A stretch of DNA of 64,000 nucleotides from Trifolium pratense. Taxonomy: Eukaryota > Streptophyta > Magnoliopsida > Fabales > Fabaceae. The position numbers and the translations under genes are program-made. Position 1 is the stretch's first letter; each line of letters opens with the position of its first letter. The stretch lies in assembly GCF_020283565.1 (NCBI RefSeq), contig NC_060062.1, positions 22,726,127 through 22,790,126 of the forward strand, read 5' to 3'. The notes beneath the pieces are model-generated. The model did not search any database. It saw only the letters and a list, made by a program, of their open reading frames with translations, and was not told where the DNA came from. This document shows, piece by piece, positions 45,201-55,930 of the stretch.

Positions 45201-48200
45201 CTAACTTATTTTAGCCTTAAAAAAAAAAAACTTATTTTAGCCTTCACATGTCCTATTCAGATAATATCAGAAGCTAAAATCTTATATTTCACCAGAAATA
45301 CTAAGTATGTCATGTCATGAAACACTATTTTGCTGGCACAAAGCTTTTCTAAACAGCCATTAAAATTTCAAAAACCAATGCGCATAGAAATAAAATAAAT
45401 TCAAGCACAGAAAATTAAACAAATATAACCTGTGTATGCACCCTCTTCTTTCTGACTAGAGCAAGTCCCGATTGATTTATATACTGTGAGTCTGATCCAC
45501 TAATGGCATCTCTTCTCTGGATTCCAATCCCGTGAGAGCTGATTTGTGACTTTCCATCATTTTTCTTAGTATGGCTTCCTGACGATAACCCTCCTCGAAG
45601 ATTTAAAGGACTGGATGCAAGGCCACTGCTGTTCTTGTCCATTGATGAATACAAAGATTTTCTTCCACCAGAATCATCAAGCATTCGCAATTTCACAGAG
45701 TACCTGTCCCGAGCACGATATAAGTCCATTCTATGTTTCTCCACAGCACCAATGTCCTCCTTTATGAACTGGAGATCAGTTTGCACCTGCAGATGAAAGA
45801 CGAATTGGTTGCTATAAGTAGCAATAAACGTAACGAATAAACTTGCGGAAATGTTTTTATTTTTTCATTCCTATTTTCATTAATAATTACAAAAAACTTT
45901 TACATGTTTTTCAAAAACCAAATAGACTCTTAGTTGCTGAGAAATGATTTAGTCAAAAATAAAATAGATAGATTGCATCCAGCATACCTCCTTCAACTCA
46001 TCAACTTTTTGCTTGCGTAAACAATGCAAAAAATCTAACAATATTTGCATATTTCTCTCAGCTTCTTCTTGTTCCATTTTTCTTTTCTTCTCAGAAAGGA
46101 GTGACAAAAGGGTGTCAAGCTCCTTCATTGTCACTTCACAACCCTGTTTCAAGATTCAAAAAATTTAAAAATAAAATAGATATCACAGACAAACTAAAGC
46201 ATCAACAAGGATCCACAGATTACACAATACAGAAATATGTAAGTCTAACAATAGAGTAATCTTCAGAGAAAATGTTGTCTGAATTCAACAAAGCAAATAA
46301 ACAGGTAATCAGCAATAAAATTAAACCCCTTTCATAAAATAAATTAGACAATGAAATCTGACAAGTGTTAAACTAATATTTTTGGTCCTTGATCTAATTG
46401 CATATACATTATACATAATAAATACGTGAGAATTATAAAACATTAATTTTGTTAAACACCAGCTCTGGTGGGCCTCTGTTCCTCTTCCATCTTCTGCCAA
46501 GTAATTTCATGTTCCAATATACATTAAGGGATGCACCAAGTAGAGGATTGTGTTATTGTGAGAGATCAGGGGAATAAGTGATGGGCATTGCATCAAAATG
46601 AACAGTAATGATAGATTTACGTTAAACAAACTACACGGAGTTGTCGGAATGATGGGTCTCGCGTTGGTGTTCTTCTCACGGTTGGGCAAAAGTGGTCTGG
46701 TTAGTGGTTACATTTGCAATCGCAGTTATAGTAGAGCACGCTCTGCTCCAATAACCCAACCAGATTCACAATCACAAGCACAGCCACCAAGAACCCCCCA
46801 CACACAATTCAGGGGAACACCCCATAACTATATCCATTGTCCACTATGCACAGTTTTTTGTTTTTTTATTTTACATTTTTTTTCCTTTAGATTGGATCCT
46901 ATATAGTCTCTGTCAATCATAAAAGATGGTAAAGGAAAAATTATGGAAATTGTGGTATTTTTAACATTTAAGAGATGCACTTTCCATTAGAACAGAGAAT
47001 GAAGGAACTTGATGAGATGCACAGTCGGCGGTGAGTACAACAAACTTTAATTAGAGGCCAAGAACAGGGGAACTATTAGCATCATTCTCTTTTGTTATGT
47101 TTTCTGAAACTTCAAACTTCCGTGTAGAATTATATTCATGATTTAATGAAACATTCACGATCAGCAGCCTACTATTGCTTCGTCACGAAAAATAAAAGAA
47201 AAACAGCCTACTATTGCGACAAATACCTCTCATTGCAAATTAGCATGGTAAACAAAGGAATCACAACAGTTAAAAGTTTATCCAGTTTTGTTTAATCTCC
47301 CCTTGTTAAAACCCTACATATAGGTATCATGTACAATGAAGCACTAACACGGATACCAGAAGCGACTCATACTGACACCAGTAGTAATTTGAAAAATGGA
47401 AGTCACTGAATGCAACCGCATGCATCAGTGTCGTGTCTGACACAGGACTTGGACTCTGAAGTGTCGATGCTACATAGCTCATGTATTCCACATTGAACTC
47501 AAAACTAAATACTCATATTTTTGAAGTAAAAGTAGTAGCAACAGCCAACAATGAACTATTAACTAACCCAAGGTCTAGCATAACAAAAGTATAGGTCACC
47601 GCCAAACAAATTTCAATCCAAAACAAGTACAAAAGTACAACCAACCTTTTGTATCGCCTGGCGGAAATGCTCCACAGGAGAAGCAGTCTTCGATATTTGA
47701 CGATCCGACGTCTTTTTTAGTAGCTACAAATGTTGTACAGAAACCGTTTAGCAATGAGCTGCATTTCGAAGTAAATCAATTCAAGATAAAATTCATGCTC
47801 ACTTCACCAAAAAAAAAAATCATGCTCAAGTTAATTCAGTTACATTCGCAAAAAGTTGTTACGAAAAGATCTCGAAACCTAATCCATTCATAAAACATCT
47901 AGTTTCTTAAATCTTAATCTAATCTCAAAACTTAAAACATCAATTAAACTTGCTAAATCACTAGACGAATTCCGAATTGCGAACTACGAACTATGAATTG
48001 CGAACCTTATCGAGCAAGAAGTTAGGGAACAAGTTACTATTCGTGAGGTAATGACCACAGCAAGGACAATCACTTTTGTTACGAAGATGAGTAATGATAC
48101 ACATGTAACAGAAGCTATGACCACAAGCAGTTAGGAACGCGTCTTTGATGATCTGCATACAAATCGGACAGAGAAAGTCTTTATCTAGCTCCGACATGGT

Positions 48201-48320
48201 GTTGATCGGAAAAGTATCACCGGCGACGGCGGTTGTGGTGGTGGTGTCGGTGGAATGGCGTTTTGATGGTTCAGGTTTTACTACTGCAGGTACAAGAGGT
48301 CCTAAGGAGTGTTCTTCCAT
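33267..48320 (-). CDS. COP1: COP1 E3 ubiquitin ligase (RING, coiled coil, WD40), complete, 13 exons
   Basis: Exons, in transcript order: 48320-48006, 47723-47646, 46143-45988, 45786-45430, 43762-43605, 38014-37949, 37763-37685, 36436-36281, 35364-35266, 34715-34611, 34229-34050, 33628-33518, 33437-33267. All junctions have GT and AG and keep frame, giving 2031 bp and 676 residues, close to the 675 of Arabidopsis COP1. The start was chosen at [18 protein letters not shown], the family N-terminus. The RING is C3HC4 at residues 51-88 (CPIC, CGHSFC, CPCC). A coiled coil lies about 130-200 ([16 protein letters not shown]). The bipartite NLS has RKKR and KRR near 295-315. Seven WD40 repeats run from about 370 to the C-terminus (IKVLVLAA). 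COP1 works with SPA proteins and CUL4-DDB1, targeting HY5 and other light-signalling factors for degradation in the dark, and moves between nucleus and cytoplasm. No disabling change was found. Intron 5 is 5.6 kb because of an LTR element. Residues in all recognised motifs are intact. Confidence 0.96.
35461..36236. mobile_element. MULE-like MITE in COP1 intron 8
   Basis: Long terminal inverted repeats (about 75-90 bp) begin GGAGTTCAGATCTGCTCC at the left and end GGAGCAGATCTGAACTC at the right. The left arm has a small internal duplication of GCTCCAG. CCCAAACA flanks both ends (35453-35460, 36237-36244), an 8-bp duplication, or 9 bp with one mismatch. The 776-bp body has AG-rich sequence and no transposase. 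Long arms favour a Mutator-like origin; the duplication length also permits hAT. Confidence 0.87.
36680..36940. repeat. Possible solo LTR or LTR remnant in COP1 intron 7
   Basis: TGTTAGTTAAGAAAC at the left, a CTATAAACGAGAGGGGG promoter-like stretch and a CT-rich end are LTR-like. No second copy, target duplication or internal region is visible. Confidence 0.3.
38265..38480. repeat. LTR-like remnant in COP1 intron 5, related to 44884-45130
   Basis: Words such as TCAGTTTCCATATTT and TCTTAGTATAAATAAGG parallel TCGGCTTCCATATTT and TATTAGTATAAAAAAGG at 44950-45030. Both include a TATA-like stretch. Borders are not resolved. The rest of the intron up to 39859 shows nothing else clear. Confidence 0.35.
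39865..40248 (+). repeat. 5' LTR of the COP1 intron 5 element
   Basis: 384 bp, TGATAG...CTATCA, matching the 3' LTR except for about four transitions (for example GATTGGG against GATCGGG). Confidence 0.93.
40327..42558 (+). pseudogene. Chimeric element ORF: gag-like N-terminus, unknown centre, chromodomain-like tail
   Basis: One frame stays open from the 5' LTR to 42492 except for TGA at 40462-40464 and TAA at 41923-41925, so about 720 codons carry two stops. The start shown is the first internal ATG. Residues before the first stop ([14 protein letters not shown]...) form a short coiled coil as at the N-terminus of gypsy Gag. From about 40860 to 42340 the product is unrecognised, with no RT or integrase motifs. 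Near 42420 the frame reads EVEVLVKWK, then a one-base deletion; the shifted frame continues [18 protein letters not shown] and FEGGG, the tail of plant gypsy integrase chromodomains. Family identity of the two ends is inferred from motifs. The centre could be a captured host sequence or an element-specific protein. The three disruptions make it non-functional here. Confidence 0.7.
42563..42946 (+). repeat. 3' LTR of the COP1 intron 5 element
   Basis: 384 bp, same termini as the 5' LTR, followed directly by the TATAC target duplication. Confidence 0.93.
43018..43400. repeat. Two diverged copies of an LTR-type sequence in COP1 intron 5
   Basis: TATTGTTCGCTTCGGG...GGGTTGAGGAGTGTG...TTTATAAACTA (43022-43115) recurs as TATTGTCCGTTTTGGG...GGATTGAGGAGTGTG...TTTATAAACTA (43265-43360). 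Such TATTGTCCGCTTTGGG words are common in plant LTRs. Borders are unclear. Confidence 0.45.
44114..44286. mobile_element. MITE with GTGCCCCCGGG termini in COP1 intron 4
   Basis: ATGCTAACTGGTGCCCCCGG at the left pairs with the inverted CCGGGGGCACTGTTTAGCAT at the right, and the repeat continues inward as CACTGGTTAAG/CTTAACCAGTG. The body is about 170 bp and AT-rich. Confidence 0.8.
44658..44816 (+). mobile_element. MITE with GTGTCGGACACG interior, copy B (COP1 intron 4)
   Basis: Ends TATGAAGCACGT and ACGTGCTTCATAA form terminal inverted repeats. The body aligns with the reverse complement of 14873-15045 and, more loosely, with 47335-47477. Confidence 0.78.
44884..45130 (+). repeat. Possible solo LTR in COP1 intron 4
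   Basis: It starts TGTTAGAATAAATT and ends CTCTATAACA, with a TATA-like region at 45020-45060. No exact target duplication is seen. It is related to 38265-38480. Confidence 0.4.
47335..47477 (+). mobile_element. MITE with GTGTCGTGTCTGACAC interior, copy C (COP1 intron 2)
   Basis: ATGAAGCACTAACACGG and TCAGTGTCGTGTCTGACAC resemble copies A and B, but the sequence is more diverged and the right end is eroded. Confidence 0.5.
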
Positions 48321-48560
48321 TGATGAAGATGAGGTTTTGTTGAGAGAGAGAGAGAGAAATTGAAATGGTTTTGATGCGTGTGGTGGTGATTGATTTTGGT
48401 TTTGTTTGTGTGATGAGAAGAAGAGAGTTTAGAGTGGGGAAGAAGGTGGGTCCAGTAACTGTGATGTTGTGAGGGTGAGATAATTCCACGTGATTGTGAT
48501 GCTTGATGTTTGATGCTATAAGCCACATCACAAAACGCTGGCCTTATGAACTAGTAGTAC
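48321..48560 (-). promoter_or_regulatory. COP1 5' UTR and proximal promoter with a G-box (48487-48492)
   Basis: The minus strand is CT-rich just upstream of the ATG, as in a plant leader (a CTCTCTCTCTCTC run ends near 48345). The palindrome CACGTG lies at 48487-48492, about 170 bp before the ATG. Arabidopsis COP1 transcription is known to be controlled through an ACGT element bound by HY5, so this G-box is a candidate site for the same feedback. The function here is inferred. Confidence 0.5.
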
Positions 48561-48569
48561 TATGAATAA

Positions 48570-48630
48570 ATGAATCAAATGAATGAATGAATGAATGAAT
48601 GAATGAATGAATGAATGAATGAATGAATGA
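48570..48630. repeat. (GAAT)n microsatellite
   Basis: About 14 GAAT units lie upstream of COP1. A related short run occurs at 48711-48722. Confidence 0.9.
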
Positions 48631-49433
48631 AAATATAAGTTATAATCCAGTAAAAATATAAGCAATAAGCTAGTAAAAATGATAAGTTATATAAGTTAGT
48701 AACTGTGAATAAATGAATGAATGGAATAATAATTGAAAGAAGATGAAGTAAATTAAACATAAGATAGGTGTTTTTTAATTCATCTTTCGAAACTCTTGAT
48801 GTAAATGAGATACTTATAAGAAGATATGTCTTTTAAAGATAAATTAAGAATTAATAGATTGAAAACACACATGTAAGTCTTCTCTCAGTAAGTTTAAAAG
48901 ACTTTTCTTTTACAATCAGGAGTGATAAATCAATATAAACAAAAGTCATGATTGAATACCACAAGATTTTATCATATAAACAAAAAGTCTTTTAAAATCT
49001 CTTAAAATCCTAACCAAGTCCCTTATTTTGCTTTTATAAAAGTCATAATCGAATACCACAAGATTTTTTTAACGCAAAAAAAAAAATCTTTTAAAATTAG
49101 TTAAAGAAACATATTTTCACATTTGGTTTAGACACAAAAATAAAACTTTGATCTTTTTATTCTAAAAACTAATCTTTGAGTAGTAAATTATTTATTTTTG
49201 GAATTTTGAATCATTTTTAATGATACAGAATGACATTTTTTTATTGACATGGATATCCAGCGTTACTTATTATTCATATTTTATGTGATAATTTTTATTT
49301 TGTAAAAAAAAAAGTTTGTTTTTAGTCACATATTTTACCCGTGCTTGGCACGGGTTCGAATTCTAGTAATAAGTTATAAGTCTGTAAAAATGAAAAAAAA
49401 AAAAAGTCTCAAATTAATTATGAGTGAGAAGAA
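48631..49433. other. AT-rich intergenic DNA, no gene seen
   Basis: Repeated phrases such as AAAAGTCATAATCGAATACCACAAGATTTT occur near 48947 and 49038, suggesting an old local duplication. No gene is recognised. Confidence 0.4.
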
Positions 49434-49803
49434 TGTTTGATTTATAAAAAGATGTGACTCGTTAATTTAATATCTTAAGGTTTTTTATCGAGAAGTGATG
49501 TCTCTATTTTTTGTGGTCTTGGAGCATTATCATGTTGTTTCTCCTCAGCTCCTATGAATTCTCCAACAAATGGTATCAAAGTTATGGGATGTGGGAACTC
49601 ATATTTGGAAGGAGATTGTTGTATTTTCGAGTGTGAGTGGTTGAGTCTCACATCGACTATGAATAAAAATGTTAGATTTATAACAAAAATGACGCATTAA
49701 CCTAATGTCTTAAGGCTTTTGGTAGAGAAGTAACGCCTCCCTCTCTTGTAATTCTGGAACATTGGCTTGTTGTTTCTCCTGAGCTCCTCGGAACTTTCCA
49801 ACA
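49434..49803 (+). mobile_element. TRIM-like mini LTR retrotransposon 1
   Basis: Direct repeats of about 135 bp (49434-49568, 49670-49803) begin TGTTTGATTT/TGTTAGATTT and end CCAACA. A primer-binding site TGGTATCAAAG starts at 49571. The interior of 101 bp has no coding capacity. No clear target duplication remains. The LTRs have diverged substantially, so the insertion is old. Confidence 0.75.
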
Positions 49804-49897
49804 AAAATAGTTATCAAATATAGGTTATTTTTTCCTTTTAAAATGAGCTTAGTTATAAATTTTTTTTGAGCAATTATAAGCTATAAACTCTAAGTTG

Positions 49898-49898
<1 letters not shown>

Positions 49899-49950
<52 letters not shown>
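49899..49950. repeat. (TTA)n microsatellite
   Basis: About 17 ATT units. Confidence 0.92.
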
Positions 49951-50048
49951 GTTAATTAATAATGAACTTATCTATTAAAAAATAAATGTATAAATAAAAG
50001 AGAGAATAGTATTTGTCTATTTATAATAATTAGCATAAATGAGATTAA

Positions 50049-50976
50049 GAGTAATGCTAATATCACACTCTTTTAAACACACCCTATAATATAGATCCAC
50101 GTCACCCATTTTTCACACCCCTTTACCTGATAACCGGTTCTGTAGGTTGAAAAAGACAAAAAAACTTTCTTTTCTTTTTCTTTTTTTTATTGAAAAAATT
50201 AAACTGTTGCATCTTCTTCCCATAGTCATTGAGAATCCTCCTAGATCTAGGTGGTTCGTTTTCTTTTGCAAGGTTTTTTTCATATAAGTATTGATTATTT
50301 TCATTTTTTTTTGACTCGGTATGAGTAATAATAATATGGTAGCAAGAGCAACTTCGGATCGGTGAGATCTCAGGTTCATCTTCACAGTCATTACAAAAAA
50401 AGTTTCATCTTTAAAACACGGAAGCATTTCACTCATTCACACAATACATTGCTAATTCTAAGTCCCTTAATAAAATTGTTCACAAGATACTCATCATGAT
50501 TCTTTGTATCACCAACACCTGATTTTGATTTTTGAAAGATTACAATTCACCAACCTCCCCAAATCCCTACACCATAGATCCCTGCTCTCTAAGCTTAAAA
50601 ACACTTTTTTAATCTCAATTTTGCCACAGAGAGAGAAAGAGGGAGAGAGAGAAAAAAAAATTCTGCCTTTTTAGTCTATGAGGGGAGGAAATTGGGTACG
50701 ATCATTCTTCTATCTCTCTAAATCCAAAATCAAAATCAAAATACCCAGAAGCGGAGAACATTGAATCGAAAGGTCTAAGGGAGTTTAACAAAGACAACTT
50801 TTGGTTAGGAGTGAGTTAGAAGACAAACGATTAAATTCCAAATAATAAAAAAAGAAATGAAAAAGAGTTAAATTTGTATCCGGTAACCAAACAAAATTAA
50901 TAAAAAATAAGGTGACATGGCTTCACACTATAGGGTGTGTTAAAAAGAGTTTAAAGATGTGTCCCTAGCATTGCTC
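50049..50976. mobile_element. MULE-like MITE with 10-bp target duplication
   Basis: Imperfect long inverted arms begin GAGTAATGCTA and end TAGCATTGCTC, and both carry AACACACCCTATA-type sequence (left ACACACCCTATAATA, right complement TATAGGGTGTGTT). ATGAGATTAA occurs at 50039-50048 and 50977-50986. Nine to ten bases is typical of Mutator. The 928-bp interior has no transposase, and the ORF of 107 residues on the minus strand is not supported. Confidence 0.87.
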
Positions 50977-50986
50977 ATGAGATTAA

Positions 50987-52693
50987 TGGTATCATTTTAT
51001 TGTATGTGCATTTGAGATGTAACCAAAACAAAAAAGTATATGCATTTGAGATGTGAAGATATTTCATGGTTTTTCTTGGTACAAGGAGGGAAAGAAAATA
51101 AAAAACAAACAACAAACAAATTATCTAGAAAATAAAGTTTCACCAGCATAAGTTAGTAGGAGGAGACTCATTCTATTAGGTGGAATAACTATAGGAGAAT
51201 ATATTTCATGACATAGGTGTGTGAATATTATATGAGTATGCAATACACTTTTTTTAAAAAATATAAATTTGGGGTAAGGGAATGTTGCTCTTGAGACAGG
51301 AAAGACCCGAATTCTTATAATACTTATAAAAGTAATTACATTTACATCCCTTCAAAAGCATCAACAGCGCTCAAACGAGGAACATTATGGTAATACACTT
51401 CTTTTCTACACTAGTGCTTATTAATCTTGTTGTTAAATTCTTTAAATAAAGTACAGTTTGTGTAATACAACATACTTGCGATAATTATCAAGTAAATATT
51501 TTAGTTCAAAAGATAAAAATGTTATATACATGAGTCATAATATGTTTATGAATGTATTTGTGGGTTGGTTTTTGTAAAAGTTTGTAGAGAAAAGCTTTGG
51601 TATTTTAAAATATCAAATATATATTAAAGTATAGACTTGTAAACACGTAAATAATCCGAGTTATTTACCTCACACAAAATAGTTCAATATGTCTCAAAGG
51701 ATGATACTATCAAACATTGGAGGGACTTCTCTGTCCCGAACGCGATCATGATTTTTTGTAAAGGCAACTCAAGACAATTAGACCTCATGCACCCAATACA
51801 TTTTTTTAGAAGAAAAAATAATAATTTTAATATGTTAGAATGAAGAGTTTTTTGGGAAGTTTATGTTTTGAGAGAGGGTAGGAGTATAATTATGGGGTCT
51901 GTGGTTAAAATATTTGCAAATCAAGCAAGCTGCTGGGCTGTTTCGGTTTTCCTCTCCACCCACACGAGAGAAGGCCACATGCTGCAACTGGGCTATTAAG
52001 GTAAGCGTTTTACTTTTCGCGCTCCCTGAAACTCACACGTACCCCCTGACATTCCAAATTTATCCCCACTATTTAGAGAATACGAGTGTGTAAATAGCAA
52101 AAATCAGGGGGGGGGGGGGGAAGTTCGCATTCTAGGATAAAAAACTGCTAACTGAGTTCGCATTTTAGGATGTGAATCTTACAAAAATCAAATTTTTTTG
52201 TCCTCTTCACCCTTCCCTAATTTCCCATGAAATAATTTTGATTGAAACACAGTTCGCAAGTTAAAGTGTGAACTCTTCATTAAATACTATTTTTATCATT
52301 AAATACTTACATCGATAAATACTTACACTCTTCTTCTTATCAATATAACGAATAAAAATATATTTAGCATTTCACAATAAAAAAAACATATTTAATGATT
52401 AAAATAGTATTTAAAATTAAGTGATTGACCTGAAGTAATTAAAAAGTTTCACTTAAAATCGTATCCTCCGAGAGAATTCAAATACAATTATATTCTTCAC
52501 TAAGTTTTATTTACTTTCTAATCGAACTCCGATTTATCGTTCATTCTCCTAAAATCAGTAGTTAAAAAATGAATATACAACAAACATTTGATATGCCCAA
52601 ACGACCAAACCCCTTTGAATCCAAAAATGACAGCCATGAAAAACTTAAAGAAGATTCAATTTCTTAAACCCACAATAATATCACACATTGATA
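50987..52693. other. Intergenic DNA, no gene seen
   Basis: It includes a G homopolymer of about 14 bases near 52107 and repeated GTTCGCATT..TAGGAT phrases at 52123 and 52160. No gene or bordered repeat is recognised. Confidence 0.4.
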
Positions 52694-52825
52694 TTTTTTT
52701 TTTTTTGAAGTAGTTCAGTGGTAGAAGTTTAACTCTTTAAATGAATAAGTAGATCCGAGATTTTAATCCCAATCTCTATATATATAATAAAATGTTTGTA
52801 ACAGCTGAGTTAAACTCATGAGAAA
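52694..52825 (-). mobile_element. SINE, minus strand
   Basis: In reverse it starts near TTTAACTCAGCTGTTAC (A-box-like), has GATTGGGATTAAAATCTC and ends in an A run (poly-T at 52694-52706 on plus). Imperfect target duplication: CACATTGATA at 52684 and GACACTGATA at 52826. Related to the SINEs at 57641 and 61074. Confidence 0.65.
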
Positions 52826-53429
52826 GACACTGATAGCATTTGTTATTCCAAATAGTTTTTGTGGTTTTGCTATAACTCCATTGGTATGAGTCATAAGTGA
52901 TGCTACTTTCCATTAGATTGAATAATATTTCCTTTTCACACAGATTAATTAACTAATGCTTTGGCTTTGACCAAGTTGTTGATTCAGCTTTCCACTTAAA
53001 TGTCAACTTTCAGTTTGGTATTGTACTATTGTTTGCCTCACTAGGGAAAAATAAAGGCAAAAAAGTGGTTGAAAAATTCACAAGTTTATTTACTTTTTTA
53101 AGAAAACTATCGAGAGCAAATTGGAATCTATGTACAATTTTTTTTTATAAAAAATAATTTTTTTAAAAAAAAACAACCTAAGCATAAGTTTGAAAATGAG
53201 TAGAATCACCGACGAAATAGAAAATCAAGCAAATGCAATGAACGTGAAACATATGATTAGTTTTGTGAAAAACTTAAGATGAAAGTGTATAAGGAAGAGT
53301 GTTAGGAATATTTATTTATCATATTTTTTATAATATTCGTTAAAATTAATGTCGATCTTTTACTCTAAAAATATTACTAGACTATTATTTGGCCTTGCAC
53401 TTTCCATTACTTTGTGTTGGGATATATAC

Positions 53430-53761
53430 AAAGGGTCTGTTTGATCTGCAAAATATAAATACTAGACAGAACAGTACAGACAGTACAGGACAGAACAGTA
53501 CAAGACAAACGTTTAAGGTATTGAACAAATTTTGTGTTGTACGATGTTTGGTGGACAAAAGGTTATTTTGGTATTTTAGACAACTTGTGCTGATGACAAA
53601 AAGTTGTCCCGTGGTTCTGTGGGGGACAAGAATTTCAAGTTTTGTCCTGTCCCTTGGCCCCCAGTTTGTCCAGTACCAGGAACAGTTTTAAAATCAAACA
53701 CAGTACAACATGATTTGTCCTGTCCAGTCCCTTATTTTCTAGCAGATCAAACGCACCCTTT
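53430..53761. mobile_element. MITE with AAGGGTSYGTTTGATCTG termini
   Basis: Left AAGGGTCTGTTTGATCTGC pairs with the inverted right end GCAGATCAAACGCACCCTT. The interior has repeated ACAGTACAGGACAG words and TGTCC inversions. The 100-residue ORF through it is part of the repeat, not a gene. Target duplication is unclear. Confidence 0.78.
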
Positions 53762-54152
53762 GGTTTCTATACAATTATGACTAATCAAATATAATAATAA
53801 TCTAATAAATATATCTCATCTAAAGTGAGAAGATCTACATGATTTTCATACAAGCAGAGAGTGAGTGTTAAAAAATATTTAAAAGAGAGTGTTCTTGACA
53901 TTCTCTTGTAAAAATTTGTGCATGAGATTGTTTAATGCATTTTGCTTCTTTTTTTTTATAAATAAAAAGATTCACGTAATGTTTCTTTTTCTTAATATTT
54001 ACTTTGTCAAAAAATAAATAATAGTACACTAGTAGGGTTTTTATTTTTTATATTTTTTATGAGTAAATAGTATACTAGTAGTTGTTTTCAAAATATTAAG
54101 AAATTATAACACAAGCATCCTTTAAGTAATGTATAGTGGCCACGCTCTTGCG

Positions 54153-54463
54153 TTTTGAAGTTGTTTGAAATTTCACATTGTTCGGGTTTCTAAGTTATTG
54201 AATGTATAAATGTATTTGAGCATCCTTATTCTTTGAGCTAGCTTTTGAGATGAGATCAAAATTCATTTAACATGATATCAGAGTCGAGTTAAGAATTGCA
54301 ACGTAAGAATTTGACTCAGGCTCATGCTAGGAGTGAGGGTGAATGTTGAAGTTGTTTGAAACTTCACATTATTCAGGTTTCCGAACTATTGAGTGTATAA
54401 ATATATTTGGACGCCCTCATTTTTTGAGCTAGCTTTTAAGATGAGATATAAGCCTATTTAACA
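54153..54463 (+). mobile_element. TRIM-like mini LTR retrotransposon 2 (311 bp)
   Basis: Direct repeats of 120 bp (54153-54272 and 54344-54463) run from TTTTGAAGTT/TGTTGAAGTT to ATTTAACA. A primer-binding site TGATATCAGAGTC follows at 54273, and the purine-rich GGAGTGAGGGTGAA lies just before the 3' LTR. The interior is 71 bp. No target duplication is recognised. Confidence 0.82.
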
Positions 54464-55930
54464 ATGCTATACAAATATCCATCATAGTATGGTGTTATTG
54501 TATCTTGAGCCAAAGTTAGGCCATACCATAGGAATGCTACAGGTGTAGTCATTAACTATTGTGGTTGTGAAAGTCAATAACTGTTACTCATCATGGTGGC
54601 GGTCTTCAATTGTGGGATGCCAAATCAGGTATATCATTATCATTCAATGTTTATTAAATAGTATACAAGCTACCCCTTTTGGGACGTAGTGTTATTGCAG
54701 AGAAGGGGAAGAATATGGGACCAAATTTGAATGAAAAAATGGTTGATTTGTATGGCTAGTGTTCAAACCAGATGGTTGTTTATGGTACAAATGTAATTTT
54801 CATGATATTGATACTTTGTTATTTCCTTTGTAGGTCATAGGTCCACAAACTTAATTTTGATGTGGTTAAATGTTTCTCCATAGCATTTTGATCGTGAGAA
54901 ATGATGTACATTTCTATCTAATATATTACAAGGAGATTTAGACCCTTTGAACATAACTTAGTTATATTGCATATAATATACAAGAGGTTAAAATTCGAAT
55001 TCTAGTATGTGAAATTTTAATCACTGAACTAATTGGCAAAAAAATAATATATGAAGATCTAAAACTGTACATTTAGTCAACAAAAAAAATCTAAAAATGT
55101 ACATATTTTACAAAGCAGAACTAGTAATTAATTCAAATTAAGTTTACATATAGAGTATTCACCGGGAGAGCAAAAAAAATTGATGTTGTTAGAGACGGGG
55201 AAGAAGTCCCCTTGAAAGTGGTTCATCGTTGTTTTGGTTTTGAAATCTTTCGATTTTGGACTTGGTTGATTACTCGAAAGAGCTAATGCTTCAAGTTTTT
55301 TTATGTTGTGTGCGTTTCATATCGATTGGTGGCCACTTGTTGTGGTTTTGTCCAAATGAGTTATTTTGGTCATCAAATTAATTTTTCTATAGTCAATTTA
55401 TTCTTCAAATATATTTTTTAAAGGTCAAATTAATCAATAAAATTACTAACGAAAAAGATGATACAAATATATTTGCAATTTCGATAAATTTAATTATCAA
55501 CGTGACAACAAATTATACTCTCATGGATCAAAATGACTATTTGCCCAAAAATGAACTAACTTGAAACATAATGCTCATAAATCATTAAATTGAAATCATC
55601 AAATTATTTGTCTCACAGTTAAAAATGAAAAACCTTCATTTTCAAGTCCATCTCCAAAAATCTCTTGATATAAGTTACATCCCGACACACCACCACGATC
55701 TCCACTAGATAAGCATCAAGTCACCTGATAAGTGCAAGAAAGTAGTGATTTTACATGCCTAGTTCAAGCATTAATCGACTTGTTTTATAATTAATTTGTA
55801 GTAAAAACCCCCCAACTATATGTAAATATTAGTTTTTACCGTCAAATTAGTCATTTTAACTATTTTTTACCTATTTTCTATCATTTTGGTAGGTTTTTTA
55901 TGAGCTTAATTGTAAAAGAAATGAAAATAA
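54464..55930. other. Intergenic DNA, no gene seen
   Basis: AT-rich with short unsupported ORFs only. Confidence 0.35.

Noticed and set aside
46598..46906. 102-residue ORF in COP1 intron 2
   Set aside because: Plus strand within an intron, no recognisable domain, no splice or promoter support; the region is somewhat GC-richer but I could not tie it to a known gene.
53389..53691. 100-residue ORF
   Set aside because: It lies across a MITE with inverted termini; repeat-derived.
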